In this document: one piece after another, positions 1 through 10,690 of the stretch
Numbering within the stretch: the first letter of the stretch is position 1
How the letters are laid out: every line of letters begins with the position of its first letter
Assembly: GCA_051453625.1 (NCBI GenBank)
Contig: JBOZIK010000001.1
Coordinates: 211,844,915 to 211,880,972, forward strand
Length of the DNA: 36,058 nt
Direction of reading: 5' to 3'
Source: Welwitschia mirabilis
Taxonomy: Eukaryota; Gnetophyta; Gnetopsida; Welwitschiales
The notes under the pieces: model-generated
Databases searched by the model: none
Told to the model about the DNA's origin: nothing
Seen by the model: only the letters and a program-made list of their open reading frames with translations
Program-made: the position numbers and the translations under genes

Positions 1-310
1 TATAAATAGAAAAGAAAGGGAAACTAACAAAGAATCAAAGGAAAGACTCTAGCCAGCATGCAAAGGTCGCAAAGAAGTGGTGACAACTCAGGAAAACATT
101 TGGTAAAAGTATAAGAGAATAGTTTCATCCTTCTGGTCATCTGGATGATGGAGGAGACGATAAATACTAATCACTAGATATCTGTTTAGCTCTTAGTTTA
201 ACTGCTTGTGAACTTGTTGTGAACTTTTTATCACCTGTTAGAGATGTCGTCCGCTGTTGACGTTCGGACGAGGAGGTGGACAACAATCTTTTGTCAATTT
301 TCAATTAGTT
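1..310. repeat. Repeat fragment with two copies of the 42 bp CRTCC/GGAYG motif
   Basis: No coding sequence is recognisable here. Two copies of a motif that recurs across the window lie at 123-161 and 245-284. Each has a CATCC/CGTCC half followed by one or two GGATG/GGACG halves. The second copy still keeps its CpGs (gtcgtcc ... ggacgag). The same motif occurs in both LTRs and the 5' leader of the Athila-type element at 4853-15998, so this fragment is probably the edge of a related retrotransposon. That origin is inference. Confidence 0.4.
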
Positions 311-523
311 TGATTACTTGTTGTTTGTAGAAATTATTATCCAAAATATCATTTATCCACATTTGTACAAAATTATTGTAATTTATTTAGAATTTGCATG
401 TTTTCATTCTCTTCATCTCGGTTCTCGGTTATCATAAGAACTAGTCATTTATATGTTAAGTTACCTACAAAACAACTTAGAATACCCTATCAAATACATG
501 TAAGTTGGCAACATAACAATCTC

Positions 524-660
524 AAATAATAACATGCTAACAAATAAAGAATCTAGAAATTAAATAAGCTTAGTGGGACCCACTAGATAAAAATTATTTT
601 TATTTAGTTTTTTAACTATTTGCAATAAATATTTGAACCTTGAAAATCTTGGATGTAACA
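524..660 (-). repeat. LTR terminal segment of a chromovirus-type gypsy element
   Basis: On the minus strand this begins TGTTACATCCAAG at 660, a typical start of a plant Ty3/gypsy LTR, directly after a polypurine tract. About 135 bp of it is matched in the same orientation at 34083-34220 (shared stretches around 'aattaaataagcttagtg' and 'ataaaaattatttttatt'). The far edge of the LTR was not found and may lie outside the window or may have been replaced. The LTR call rests on position next to the polypurine tract and the chromodomain remnant, and on the second copy. Confidence 0.55.
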
Positions 661-673
661 TTCCTCCCCCGTA
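661..673 (-). other. Polypurine tract of the chromovirus-type element
   Basis: The minus strand reads tacgggggaggaa and is followed immediately by TGTTACATCC. A purine run abutting a TGT-starting LTR is the plus-strand primer arrangement of LTR retrotransposons. Confidence 0.6.
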
Positions 674-674
674 T

Positions 675-845
675 AAGACATTTGCTCCTAGAAAGTTGAG
701 TAAAAAGATTAAGTTTCCATTTTAATATGTTTATTTTATATTCCCAAGAAGCTTCTTGTTTAGTCTCTCCTAACCATCGCACTTTATAAAGTTGAAGTTT
801 CTTCCTTTGAGTATAACCTTCTTTTGATCCAAAATTTAAATTGAT
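675..845 (-). pseudogene. Integrase C-terminal chromodomain remnant (Ty3/gypsy chromovirus)
   Basis: A minus-strand frame stays open for about 55 codons up to the polypurine tract. It reads YTQRKKLQLYKVRWLGETK, then EASWEY. The YKVRW...EASWE pattern matches the chromodomain at the integrase C-terminus of plant chromoviruses, where Y-x-V-x-W and E-A-[ST]-W-E are the conserved core; this domain is thought to steer integration to particular chromatin. Just upstream, other frames contain ILDQKK-like residues, so frameshifts have broken the junction. Position directly before the tract and LTR fits the end of pol. The rest of the element is not readable beyond about 900. Identification rests on motif recall, not on a profile search. 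Confidence 0.6.
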
Positions 846-849
846 AAAA

Positions 850-2300
850 CTTTAAATGTGTAATCTAAGTGAATGTCCACTTCTATAATTGTAATAAGTT
901 TTGAATTTCACATGAAGCTAACTAGATAATCTACTATAAAAATATAGGTTTTCAAAATAAGTACACCTTACAAGAAACTTAAGAACAATAGAAGTTTCCT
1001 TAAAACATAATTAAAAATTAAAATATATTTAAAAAATCATGAAAGATTTATTTCTTTACATAAAATCCATGCTCATGCTAAGAGCTAATCAAATGACATT
1101 AAAAACATTTAATGATACTTATTTATGTGAATCATAATAGATCAAGGAACTCGAGTTTAAATGGTTTTTATTACTAACATTAATTTTTTGATCTACTTAA
1201 AAAGGAAATGATGTAACCATCTCATATAAATAAAACTTTAGCATAATCTTTAAATTTTTATCTCAAGTGAAAAGCTCTTAAACATTAACAGAACCTTCTC
1301 TAAGAAAATCATACCTCTAAGTATACTATTTTAATAGAATAACCAAATACTACCATTCCTACATTCTATCGATCTTAAACATCCATAGAGAAGTATTTCT
1401 CAAGAAATTTATGGACTTCACTAAAAATTAATACATATATGCATTATCTTGCAAGTCCAACCAAACACTCTTATGTTATATTCTTTGTAAACGTGTTATT
1501 TTAATTAAAACAGAAAATGAAGTTTAACGATAAATTAAAGTGGAGATATATATGAAAAAGTCAAAAATATTTCTTAGAAAAAAGAAATTAAAAACTCAAA
1601 ACCAATCTTTGTAATAATACTTTTTATTTTATTTTTTTTAAATTGTAAATGCTTTCAAAGATTAACTTTTTTAATAATTTAGATATCTGAAAATGTTTTT
1701 TAACTTATTTTACATATCTATATTTTTTAGACTTGTAACTCTTCTAATACTACTTTTCTTTAATGTTTCGTAGTTTGTTTAGTTTCTACATGATGTAGTC
1801 TTAGTAGCAACTCATAAACTTATGTAAAACAACACTTTTTCTTACATCATAGATCCTGTTATGTTGCTCCAATATGGAATTCACTTTCGAAGATAAATAC
1901 CTTATAAATTATTACAAAGTATAGAAAAGATGAACTGACAAATAATTTTGACTTTATGGGAATGAAAAAGGGAGTGATTGCTATTGCTTTCAAGCTTTCC
2001 ATAGCTTCTTTTTCTTCATCTCTTATCATATTTATCATAAAAAGACATGCATATTTGTAAATCTCAAAACTTTAGTACAAAAACTACTCTAATTTTCAAT
2101 GACATTTATATCTTTATTGTAAGCAATACACTAATTTATGAAAACATTCATATCTTTAATACAAATAATACTCTGATTTACTAGAACAATTCTATACAAC
2201 AAAGAATATTGTGATTTACAAAAAAATTTCTTTAAATGATCATTTAAACTTATTGTAATACATAAGCACAATGTCACATAAATAAATCAATAAGTATGGA
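850..2300. other. AT-rich sequence with no recognised feature
   Basis: By position this should be the interior of the chromovirus element whose end is at 661-845, but I could read no pol motif with confidence in any frame. No RNA gene, satellite or structured repeat was seen. Confidence 0.4.
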
Positions 2301-2525
2301 GAATTAAACATTGACTTTATAATTAGAAGTCAACATTTCCTAAGGTAGAAATCAAAGTTTATTAAGATGAAAGTTAATACTAAGGTGTAGGCAAAATTCA
2401 ATCAGTGAATTCTTGTAACCTTGTTCAAAAGGTAGTAGAAATTGATATTAGTCAGCCAGATATTAGATGTATATATAAAATATACATTTAATCTAATAGT
2501 CATATGTTACTGATTGCAAGCACAA
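2300..2525 (+). repeat. Dispersed repeat with AT hairpin (copy 1)
   Basis: The core at 2461-2496 is a near-perfect inverted repeat: attagatgtatat, a short loop, then atatacatttaat. A second copy in the same orientation lies at 30361-30390. Both are preceded by 'ggtagtagaaattgatatt'-like sequence and followed within about 40 bp by 'ttgcaag'. The two Helitrons nearby have opposite orientations while the hairpin repeats share one, so this is probably a separate small element rather than a Helitron terminus. Confidence 0.5.
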
Positions 2526-2639
2526 AAAATTAATAAATATTATTATTATTAAGTGGTAAAAAAAATGGATTACCATATTATTATTTATCATTAATTATCA
2601 TATATCATTCAATTAGTATTTACACCTTATTATATGGAA

Positions 2640-3059
2640 ATGCCTTCATTAATTATAAGTCTCATACTTAGTAAGTCCCTTATGGAATTGTCTTTATTAC
2701 TCATAATTCATTTAATGGATATGCTTTAATCACTATTTGTAATTATTTGTATTAATTAAACATAATAATTATACACATAATCTTAATGAAGAAATAATTT
2801 AACAATGTCATAACTAAAATATTATACCTCTTTGATTAATCTGAAAGCCAGAATGTATGAACAAGAAAAAAGATAATAATGTAGGGAAGGAAGGATTTTA
2901 AAAATAAATATAAATATCACTTATCAATTTATTGTAATAAAGGTAATAAAGAATAATATAGGCAATTATGATTAATAAAATAGTAATTTCTCTTGCAAAA
3001 AATGTAATAATAATTTAATTTGTATCACTTAATATAAGTATATAGCATACATGGGTGAG
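2640..3059 (-). mobile_element. Helitron 3' flanking non-coding sequence
   Basis: Read on the minus strand this matches the sequence downstream of the plus-strand Helitron at 29270-29850. Shared stretches include 'tattaagtga' followed by AT-rich sequence, 'gcctatattatt' and 'caaataattacaaat'. It is therefore part of the same element family or its transcript tail. A canonical Helitron 3' end (CTRR preceded by a short hairpin) was not found with confidence. Confidence 0.5.
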
Positions 3060-3745
3060 ATACTAGAAGAAATAATTACTCTAGATTTTTTGGCTTCATA
3101 GATGTTGTTCTTCCCTAGCTTGGTTTTCTAAGTTGGAATCCTTGGCTAATTTTTTATATCTTTATTTAGAGAAGGAATTTAATATCTTTAATGAGTCGAT
3201 AGACTTCACTGAAAAAAGCATCATAAAAGTCAATCTAAGCATTTCCTTGGGATCAATGTCTATACATAATTTACTAAGGTTCAAGCCTTTAGATTTGTAA
3301 ATTGTTAATGTTCAAGAAATTTTAAAAGTTAGTTGTCTTAATCAATCTCCATGGAAGGAATGATGGGAACTATCTTTGAACTTATTTCATCAAGTGAAAA
3401 TCTAGTGTAGGCATTGAGTTTAATCATGACATAGATTAAAAGTTTAAATGGACTATTTTCTAGCCAATAAACTATTGATTTAATAAAATTCATGAAACCA
3501 TTTACTAATCCTTCTTCATTCAATATGTTTATTGTTAACATGACTTTATCTTATTAAGAAAGAAGAAGTTTTATTTCTAATTAACTATTAGGATTAATGT
3601 ATGTAATCAAGTCTTGTAGTTTGTCTATTATACATCATGTAATAGGCATATGTAGTTAAAGCAAACACTTTCTATTATAAAAGGAATTATATCATTTGTG
3701 GAAAAAAGATGAACTGCATCTTATACATCATATAGTTATATCTAC
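3060..3745 (-). pseudogene. Helitron PIF1-like helicase, C-terminal part (copy 2)
   Basis: The minus strand contains an open stretch (3338-3541) with EEGLVNGFM and later KIVPIIPS. This corresponds to the region after helicase motif III in PIF1-type Helitron helicases, where GLVNG and VPI.P are conserved. Further downstream, in broken frames, come residues like KLCIDIDPKEM, then FSVKSIDSL. These correspond to the final helicase motifs (KACIDIGSKE, ALSRVKS) also seen at 29080-29200 in the plus-strand copy. The ATPase half with Walker motifs is absent: this part joins directly, near 3745, to Rep N-terminal sequence, a deletion of about 1.1 kb relative to the plus-strand copy. Stops and frameshifts make it non-functional. 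Confidence 0.7.
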
Positions 3746-4450
3746 ATGAATTAATAAGTATTAGTATCAATATTTAGAAGATATTCACAAAGTTAAAAGG
3801 GTGATTTTAATATTCTCATATTATAATTAAAGTGGATGAAGGTCCATGTTCATTCTTAGAACCTACAAATACAAAACATTATTAAAAGTTATAAAATAGA
3901 GTAAATTACTAAAGATATATTAATGAGAATACAACTTTTACTTACAACATTAAATCTATTGTGCTCACTAAATATATCATTCCATGCACATATGTTAACA
4001 TTGAATAATCTCTGAGCATTTGCAAACTATGGTATATTCACTTCAATTAATTAATTTTCTATTAGAAGCTTTTTTTATTGATAGAAATCCATGTACATGT
4101 GAAAAACCTCTATGTTAGCACTTAAATCATGTTCACTAGCCTATAACATTAAATTCCTTTATTAGAATTACTTTGTAAATTTGTTATGATAATTATATAA
4201 AAATTCTAAGGTGAAACTTGTATTATCAATGATGTTTTTCATTTGCCATCTTCTAGCTTCAGATGGATGTTATTGTTATTCAATGGGCATGATATCATGT
4301 AGATTTAGCTAATATAAATCTATTACACTTAGATTAAAAAGTATTATAGGCATTCTAATTTGTGCAACTATATCTAATAGTTCACATTTGTTTTTTTTTT
4401 TTCCCGTCAATAAGAAGGTGTATCTCTTAAAGAACTTTCATATATCACCA
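3746..4450 (-). pseudogene. Helitron Rep N-terminal region with intact HUH motif (copy 2)
   Basis: Reading the minus strand from 4400, KCELLDIV and then LHDIMP match the Helitron_like_N segment that ends FFTLS..LYWPDLH in the plus-strand copy. At 4119-4082 comes RGFSHVHGFL, the HUH (His-x-His) metal-binding motif of the rolling-circle Rep nuclease. This is the only one of three copies in the window that keeps both histidines. An intron-like interval with GTAAGT at 3945 and TTTGTAG ending at 3863 splits the region. On the far side (about 4450) it joins Rep C-terminal sequence out of normal order. Several stops interrupt it. Confidence 0.7.
3863..3945 (-). other. Putative 83 bp intron in Helitron Rep copy 2
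   Basis: On the minus strand a GTAAGT donor begins at 3945 and a pyrimidine-rich stretch ending TTTGTAG stops at 3863. The aligned positions in the other two copies have ATAAGT instead of GTAAGT. The interval is AT-rich and stop-rich between two recognisable Rep segments. Its length is near the lower end for plant introns. No transcript evidence is available. Confidence 0.35.
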
Positions 4451-4852
4451 AATACCCTACTACTTTTAAGGAAGAGAATTCCATGTAACATGCGAGAGAT
4501 TTATATAACTTTAATATAATGATTTGCTATAGTATATATTATAAGTCTTTTAAATGTTGAAGTGATAGGCTCATGGGAATATCCATATTATGATATCTTC
4601 ATCAACATGTCAAAGTAGAAATTTGATTTCTTTTTTAACTTTGAAGCATACTATGCAATGTACTATATAATAACATATTTATCAAACATAGTTTGAGATC
4701 TATATTCATTCAACATATTTATAGAATCATTCTGTTATGAACATTTAACCTATCATCATTTCTCATTGGTTCATACTTTTTCTCATTATTTTCATTTGTA
4801 TATAACCTAGATTTGAATAATTTTAAATCTCATGGAGTGTTACATATACATG
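4451..4852 (-). pseudogene. Helitron Rep C-terminal region (copy 1, distal half)
   Basis: The minus strand matches 27590-27990 of the plus-strand Helitron almost throughout. It encodes, in broken frames, a RND..L.VHNR segment, a YIA.YASK segment holding the two tyrosines of the Rep active site, and a stretch ending LLKSSRV. This is the continuation of the N-terminal half at 15999-18700, from which it is separated by the Athila-type element. At about 4450 the match ends and sequence homologous to the Rep N-terminal region starts, so the helicase does not follow in order. It is a pseudogene with several stops. Confidence 0.7.
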
Positions 4853-6110
4853 TGTTGTAGTGTCAATTATGTAATATTTAAATCCTTTAGAAATAACTTG
4901 GAAATCATAATGCTTGCAGAAAACACACATTAGTATAGACAAGAGTTAACCCAAATGTTATAATCCATTGAAGGCACTAGGTTAGAAGTTGGAGAATTGT
5001 TTTCCAAAAGTATTTGTGATCTTGTCTATTTTAGTAAATGAAAGTAAACAAACATGAAAATACAATGCAACAATAAATGAAGGTGAAATGCAAGGGATGA
5101 AAATGGAAATGAGATGGATTCTATTTGGGCTATAATCCTCCTGTTACAAGAACTATTTTTATATAACTTAAATTAACTAGGAAGAGGTTTATTGCTTGTT
5201 CCTAGCTAACATAAATTATAATAATTGCCAAATAGAATATGGATAATACAATATGGAATAGAAATGAAATAGCCATGCAAATCTAAACTAAGAAGGTCAA
5301 CCTTAACAAAGGTTTCCCTTATGATCTAAATAAATTATAGAACTATCACTAAACTATAGTCAACTTAAATCATAAGGGACATAAACATAATTGTAATAAA
5401 CAAAGTAATTTAATTAGTTATGAAACTTTTACATCCACTTAAAACAAAGTAATAGCATCTTAATGGAGGATACTCAGCCCAACACCAAGGTAAACTTCTT
5501 TCTGTAGCTATGCAATGAACCTCTTATCCTTCAATCTTCTATCACAAGAACATTGGGTACACAGGATGAAAACCAAAGTAAAGGAAAGGAAGGGTATTTA
5601 TAGTTTTACAATGAAGCTCTAGAAGCTTAAGTCTAGAAGTCAAAGAAGAAAACCTAGCAATCCATATGGGTCACATGACTTTATTACAAAGACAATTGTT
5701 TTCATCCATAGAAAATAACTATCATCCTGACTATTGTGGGGATGCCCATGGGGATGTCACTCCATGTTAAAAGATGGTTCATTAGCTTTAGGCCCCTTAA
5801 TCAATTCTAAAGACTTCATTCATGTCAGCAATATTGTTGTCCTACCTATCATGGATATGATAAAGGGGATGACATGCTACTTCATCTTCTACCTCAAAGA
5901 GGAATCGGTCTTCTGCATGGTAAATACTCCCTTCAAAATATGAAGTATTAAATAAGCTTAAGATTCCTTCAAATATGCTAAGAATAAAATGTTTTAGTGA
6001 TCATCCTATTAGTTCTCTAGAATTATCAGAATTACATTCAAACCTGTATAAATGTCTTACAAAAGTACTCAAAATACACCATCAAATTATTATAAAATGG
6101 AATCACAACA
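4853..6110 (-). repeat. 3' LTR of the Athila-type element
   Basis: About 1258 bp, matched over its full length by 14744-15998. Plus-strand start is TGTTGTAGTGTCAATTATG and end is GGAATCACAACA. Being left of a minus-strand element, it is the 3' LTR. It contains the TATA box at 5595-5602 and two copies of the 42 bp motif (5720-5760, 5835-5874). Short open frames inside it are not genes. Confidence 0.85.
5595..5602 (-). promoter_or_regulatory. LTR TATA box (3' LTR)
   Basis: The minus strand reads ctataaataccc, identical in core to the right LTR at 15481-15488. Conservation in both LTRs supports it as the retrotransposon promoter, placing U3 at roughly 510 bp. Confidence 0.6.
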
Positions 6111-6723
6111 TAGCTCTCTACTTAGCCTTATTAGTCTTTAACAAAGTGAGTGATCAACTTTATTATGAGCCAATTTGACTAAGATAAATAATATCTAGAA
6201 AAATATAATTTTAGTTCAATTTTATCATGTAGGAATAGACATCAAAAACCAATCAATTGATACAAATACTAATGTAGTCATAAGCCCCTATTTAAACACA
6301 TCACAGTAAAATGAATAATGTCATACACATATAAAAAGTCATAAAATGTAACAATGATAACTTAAAAAATGATAATATGTATGCATAATTTGAGAAAGTA
6401 ATGCAAAAACTGATGTGTAAAACTTAAGTAGTGATATCTCAAAGAACGATGCATCTAAGTTCGTTAATGTTTTCTAGAAGAAGTAAAGTACAAGAATAAA
6501 CATAGCATTTTTTCTTTAGATGATCTGAAACATAGCTGCAGAAAAATCTAGCAGTATGCTACTAAGCCTCTGCTAGAAAAATCCATAAAATTTATTTAAA
6601 TAACATGAAATCATATCCAATAACTCATCATAAATATGTATCATAAAGGCTCAAATATGATCCTTTGAAATCTTAAAAAAATTTTCTTAATATCTTAGAC
6701 AGATACTTAGAAAGATAACCTAC

Positions 6724-6772
6724 ACACCCCCCTCCCCCACCATCCCCTGTTGCATCCTACCCTTCCCTTCAA
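6724..6772 (-). other. Long polypurine stretch inside the Athila 3' region
   Basis: The minus strand is almost entirely purine over this stretch (gggaagggtaggatgc ... ggtgggggagggggg). It lies about 610 bp from the LTR, so it is not the terminal primer tract, but it is the most biased purine run in the element. Confidence 0.5.
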
Positions 6773-7909
6773 GTTAAGTAAGATATCCTAGATTACATAA
6801 ATTAAATAGGATGACTATCATCCTGGATGTTATGGAAACAATAAACATGGAATAATAGGAATCAAATGAGATATTTGGACAAAGAGGAAAAATTTGCAAA
6901 AAGTCTCAAAGTAAGCAAGTAGTCAAAAAGCAAGAAAAAAAGCAGAATAAGGTAGAAAGTAAATAATTATTCTAAAAAACATAACCATCATGAAAAGAGA
7001 TCTATGGAAAAGGGATGCTAAAGAGAAGAAAATGCATTAAGTAGAAGGAAACAATGCTCATAAAAACTCCTTAAATATGATAGAATTCATAAGCCTAGAA
7101 AAGTCAGAATTGAAATACAAAAAGTATCTTCACCACATGTTAAGAAAAGAAACAATAGCCCTCATAGGTAAAAGCTATAAGTAAAAGCAACAAAACATGA
7201 CTAAATGATCAGATCCATAACATTATTTTGAAAAAGTATGGAAATAACTTTGAAAAACCTAATTAAAATAGCTAAAGAAAAAAAAAATAAAAATCAATAA
7301 CTAGGGACATAAAGAAGATTTTTACTTATCCTAAATTCTAACTTAATAAATTCCCTTGCTAACAATCATAAAATCACTTGATGAAAATGCATGACAGTAT
7401 GTAAAGATTCATAAAGTATTATTTGAATAGACAATGATTATGACAATGTCAAGAATGTCTAATGTTATCAAATAATGAATGATAAAATAAAAATCTAAAG
7501 AATCATGAAGTCACTAGCTCACATATCAAAACAAGAATCCAAAAAAGTAAAATGATCATGTGGAAGTACCATATACAAAAAGGAGTCTAGAAAATAAGCA
7601 ATGCCTCTAATGATACTAGGGATACCACTGATCTCATAGCCTCTATGTAAAATTTTATTCTTCCATGATGAGGGAAGTGAAATCACTATTAGAGAAGTAA
7701 AAACCCACACAGCATGATCAACTGACCCCCTTGTTGAGTTTTCACAACTACCATATCACACTGCCAAAGGCCCCTCTTGGGAAAATTTGCCTTGGTGCAC
7801 TTGTGATAGGATATCATGATGGCCATGTTTTTAGTTTAGATACGAAATAGCATGGTCTTTATTTCTTTTTTCTTTTTTTCGTTTTTTCTTTTTTTAAAGT
7901 AAAAAGAGT

Positions 7910-8685
7910 NNNNNNNNNNNNNNNNNNNNNNNNNNNNNNNNNNNNNNNNNNNNNNNNNNNNNNNNNNNNNNNNNNNNNNNNNNNNNNNNNNNNNNNNNNN
8001 NNNNNNNNNNNNNNNNNNNNNNNNNNNNNNNNNNNNNNNNNNNNNNNNNNNNNNNNNNNNNNNNNNNNNNNNNNNNNNNNNNNNNNNNNNNNNNNNNNNN
8101 NNNNNNNNNNNNNNNNNNNNNNNNNNNNNNNNNNNNNNNNNNNNNNNNNNNNNNNNNNNNNNNNNNNNNNNNNNNNNNNNNNNNNNNNNNNNNNNNNNNN
8201 NNNNNNNNNNNNNNNNNNNNNNNNNNNNNNNNNNNNNNNNNNNNNNNNNNNNNNNNNNNNNNNNNNNNNNNNNNNNNNNNNNNNNNNNNNNNNNNNNNNN
8301 NNNNNNNNNNNNNNNNNNNNNNNNNNNNNNNNNNNNNNNNNNNNNNNNNNNNNNNNNNNNNNNNNNNNNNNNNNNNNNNNNNNNNNNNNNNNNNNNNNNN
8401 NNNNNNNNNNNNNNNNNNNNNNNNNNNNNNNNNNNNNNNNNNNNNNNNNNNNNNNNNNNNNNNNNNNNNNNNNNNNNNNNNNNNNNNNNNNNNNNNNNNN
8501 NNNNNNNNNNNNNNNNNNNNNNNNNNNNNNNNNNNNNNNNNNNNNNNNNNNNNNNNNNNNNNNNNNNNNNNNNNNNNNNNNNNNNNNNNNNNNNNNNNNN
8601 NNNNNNNNNNNNNNNNNNNNNNNNNNNNNNNNNNNNNNNNNNNNNNNNNNNNNNNNNNNNNNNNNNNNNNNNNNNNNNNNNNNNN
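7910..8685. other. Assembly gap (N)
   Basis: 776 undetermined bases, inside the Athila 3' region just beyond the integrase end. Confidence 0.99.
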
Positions 8686-8788
8686 TTAATTACTAATCAT
8701 GGTAACTTTATAAAGTAATACATAAGTTAAGTTAAAGATATTCAACTGATAACATGATGTCTACTTAAGGAATGAGTTAAGAAAGAAT

Positions 8789-10240
8789 TTAGAAAATGGT
8801 AAAAGGAAAGCTCTCCTCATTAAGAGAGGCTTCCAAAACAAGTGCTTCTATCATGTTTAAGTTTTTATTAGTTGATGACTCATAAATTTTTAACCTTTGT
8901 CCATTAACTTTTTGAATTTTCCTAGTGTTTGGATTAAAAATTTCAACTGATCCATTTAATTGTATATTTCTATAAGATAAAAACCTAATCATTTAGAATT
9001 TAACTTATTGTGTAAATGATGTACTTATGTTAAAAAACAAGTTAACCAAGTTTAAATTGCTTACAAAAAATATTTTTATCATGTTTAAACTTAGCTTGGG
9101 CTTTATGAATGAGTTGACAATGTATAACACGAGTGTGTTTTTCAACTAAATGATTAAGTTGGACTAATTGAGTTTTAATATTTTCATCTAAGTCTACAAG
9201 GTTAATTTAATGAATGGGTTAATAGGATTTATATCAAACATCAACTAACAAGACACAAACTTCTCTGTACATAAGCTCATATGGTGAGAAACCTAGAAAG
9301 TTACACCAAGTAGTATGGTATGCCTAAAGAACATCGTTAAGTTTAAAGGACCAAGTTTTCTTATTCATAAAGACTAATTTTTATAGTAATTTTTTAATTT
9401 CTATATTGGCATTTTCAACTTGGCCATTAATTTGAGGATGATAATCACATGTAATTATATGTTCAATTCCAATAGATAAAATAAATTCTCAAAAAATGTG
9501 ATTAATAAAATAATTTTCCTAATCACTAATGATGATTTGTAAAAAACTAAAACATTGAAAGATGTGAGTTCAGATAAAGTTATAAATAGTTCAGGCATCA
9601 TTCTTGGTAGTAGGAACAGCTTTGACCCACTTAGTAACATAATCAATAGCTATTAGGATGTAATTTTTTTCATGACAAGGTGGTTTAATAGGGCCTATAA
9701 AGTTAATTTTCTAAGAATTAAAAGGTTCACATTTAAGCATAGGTTTAAGGAGCATATCTTGAGAACAAGTTAGGCTACCATAATGTTGGCATGAATCACA
9801 TCTTCTAGCAAAGTGAAATGAGTCTTTAAAAAGGGTAGGCTAATAAAAACCAAAGTAGAGAATTTTTATGATGGTCTTTTAGCCACTAAAATGTTTCCTA
9901 GATACTCCACCATGGCAAAGTTTAAGGATTTCTAATCTTTTCCATTTAGTCACACACTTATGTATGATTTGATCTTTGCATCATCTATGAAGATGGGGTT
10001 TCTTCCACTCATAGTCACTAATCCTATGGAGAAAATATTTATGTTGGTTATGGTTCCAATGCTGAGGTTTTTTAATAGTAATAAGATAGTTCACAATATA
10101 AGCATATCAAAAACCAGGATAAGTATAAGAGATGGCATAAAGTTGTTCTATAGTAAAAATTTATTCATTAGGAAAAAAGTTATTTATGGGAGGTTTATCA
10201 TGATAATAAGAAAGTCTAGATAAATGGTATTATGCTTTTC
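8789..10240 (-). pseudogene. Athila-type integrase (pol), decayed
   Basis: Integrase inserts the reverse-transcribed DNA into the host chromosome. In minus-strand order the motifs are: LCHGGVS and CDSCQ (9775-9803), part of the HHCC zinc-binding domain; the core with FIGPI, IAIDYVTKW and later ISD; YHPQINGQVENANIEIKK (around 9400-9450), which holds the catalytic glutamate region; an AYHTT...G.SPYELMY stretch; and the C-terminal KVNGQRLKIY at about 8889-8915, typical of Athila/Tat integrases. The last 67 codons (8789-8992) are open. Upstream parts shift frame and contain stops, some at tryptophan positions (TGG to TAG or TGA), as expected from C-to-T decay. It is non-functional. Confidence 0.8.
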
Positions 10241-10690
10241 CGCTCTATCAATGATGGTGAAATTAAATTCTTACATGAAAAGAATCCACCTAATTAGTCT
10301 AGTATTAGAATTATTTTTAGTCATAAGATAGCATATAGCTACATGATCTGTGTAAACATTGATGTGAAAGACAAGAAGATACTGTTGAAGATGATCAAGG
10401 TAAAAGATGATGGAAAACATTTCTCTCTTGGTATTAGTGTAGTTGGATTGGTCTTTGGATAAAGTTTTATTAAGAGAAGATATAACCTTAAAACCATTTT
10501 CATATATTTGATCAAAGAACCCCACCCATAGTAATGTTGCTTGCATCACATATAAGTTTAAAGGCTTTAGTACAATTAAGACTCATGACAATAGGTTTAG
10601 AAGAAATTTTTTCCTTAAGTGTATCAAATGCAAGTTGACATGAATCATTCTAATCAAATTTAGCATCTTTCTTGATTAATATGTAAAGAG
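10241..10690 (-). pseudogene. Athila-type RNase H domain
   Basis: The open stretch 10271-10549 contains SSLNKTLSKDQSNYT, then YTNTKREMFSIIFYLDHLQQYL, VYTDHVAICYL and TRLIRWIL. This matches the gypsy RNase H with its YTDH motif and the RLIRWIL.LQEF signature of Athila/Tat elements. RNase H removes the RNA strand during reverse transcription. It follows RT and precedes integrase on the minus strand. The upstream half (10550-10690) needs a frame change to continue. Confidence 0.8.

Larger units (their letters stand above)
6111..8788 (-). other. Athila 3' region between integrase and 3' LTR
   Basis: This ~2.7 kb (776 bp of it N) separates the integrase end from the 3' LTR. Athila elements often carry an env-like frame or long non-coding DNA here. 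I see no recognisable env-like protein. A weak open stretch lies at 7519-7710 (63 codons, minus) in slightly GC-richer sequence. A purine-rich stretch adjoins the LTR at 6111-6125 (minus strand agtagagagcta) as a poor polypurine tract. Confidence 0.5.

Noticed and set aside
2461-2496. The AT hairpin as the 3' terminal hairpin of the Helitron
   Set aside because: The same repeat lies in the same orientation next to an oppositely oriented Helitron, is far from the helicase end, and is not followed by a clear CTRR.
5734-6178. Two plus-strand frames of 69 and 67 codons
   Set aside because: Both lie inside the LTR of a minus-strand retrotransposon; the first spans the repeated 42 bp motif.
9455-10223. 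Frames at 9455-9646 (minus) and 9960-10223 (plus)
   Set aside because: They overlap the integrase and the adjacent pol region in wrong frames or on the opposite strand; the integrase motifs are in other minus-strand frames.
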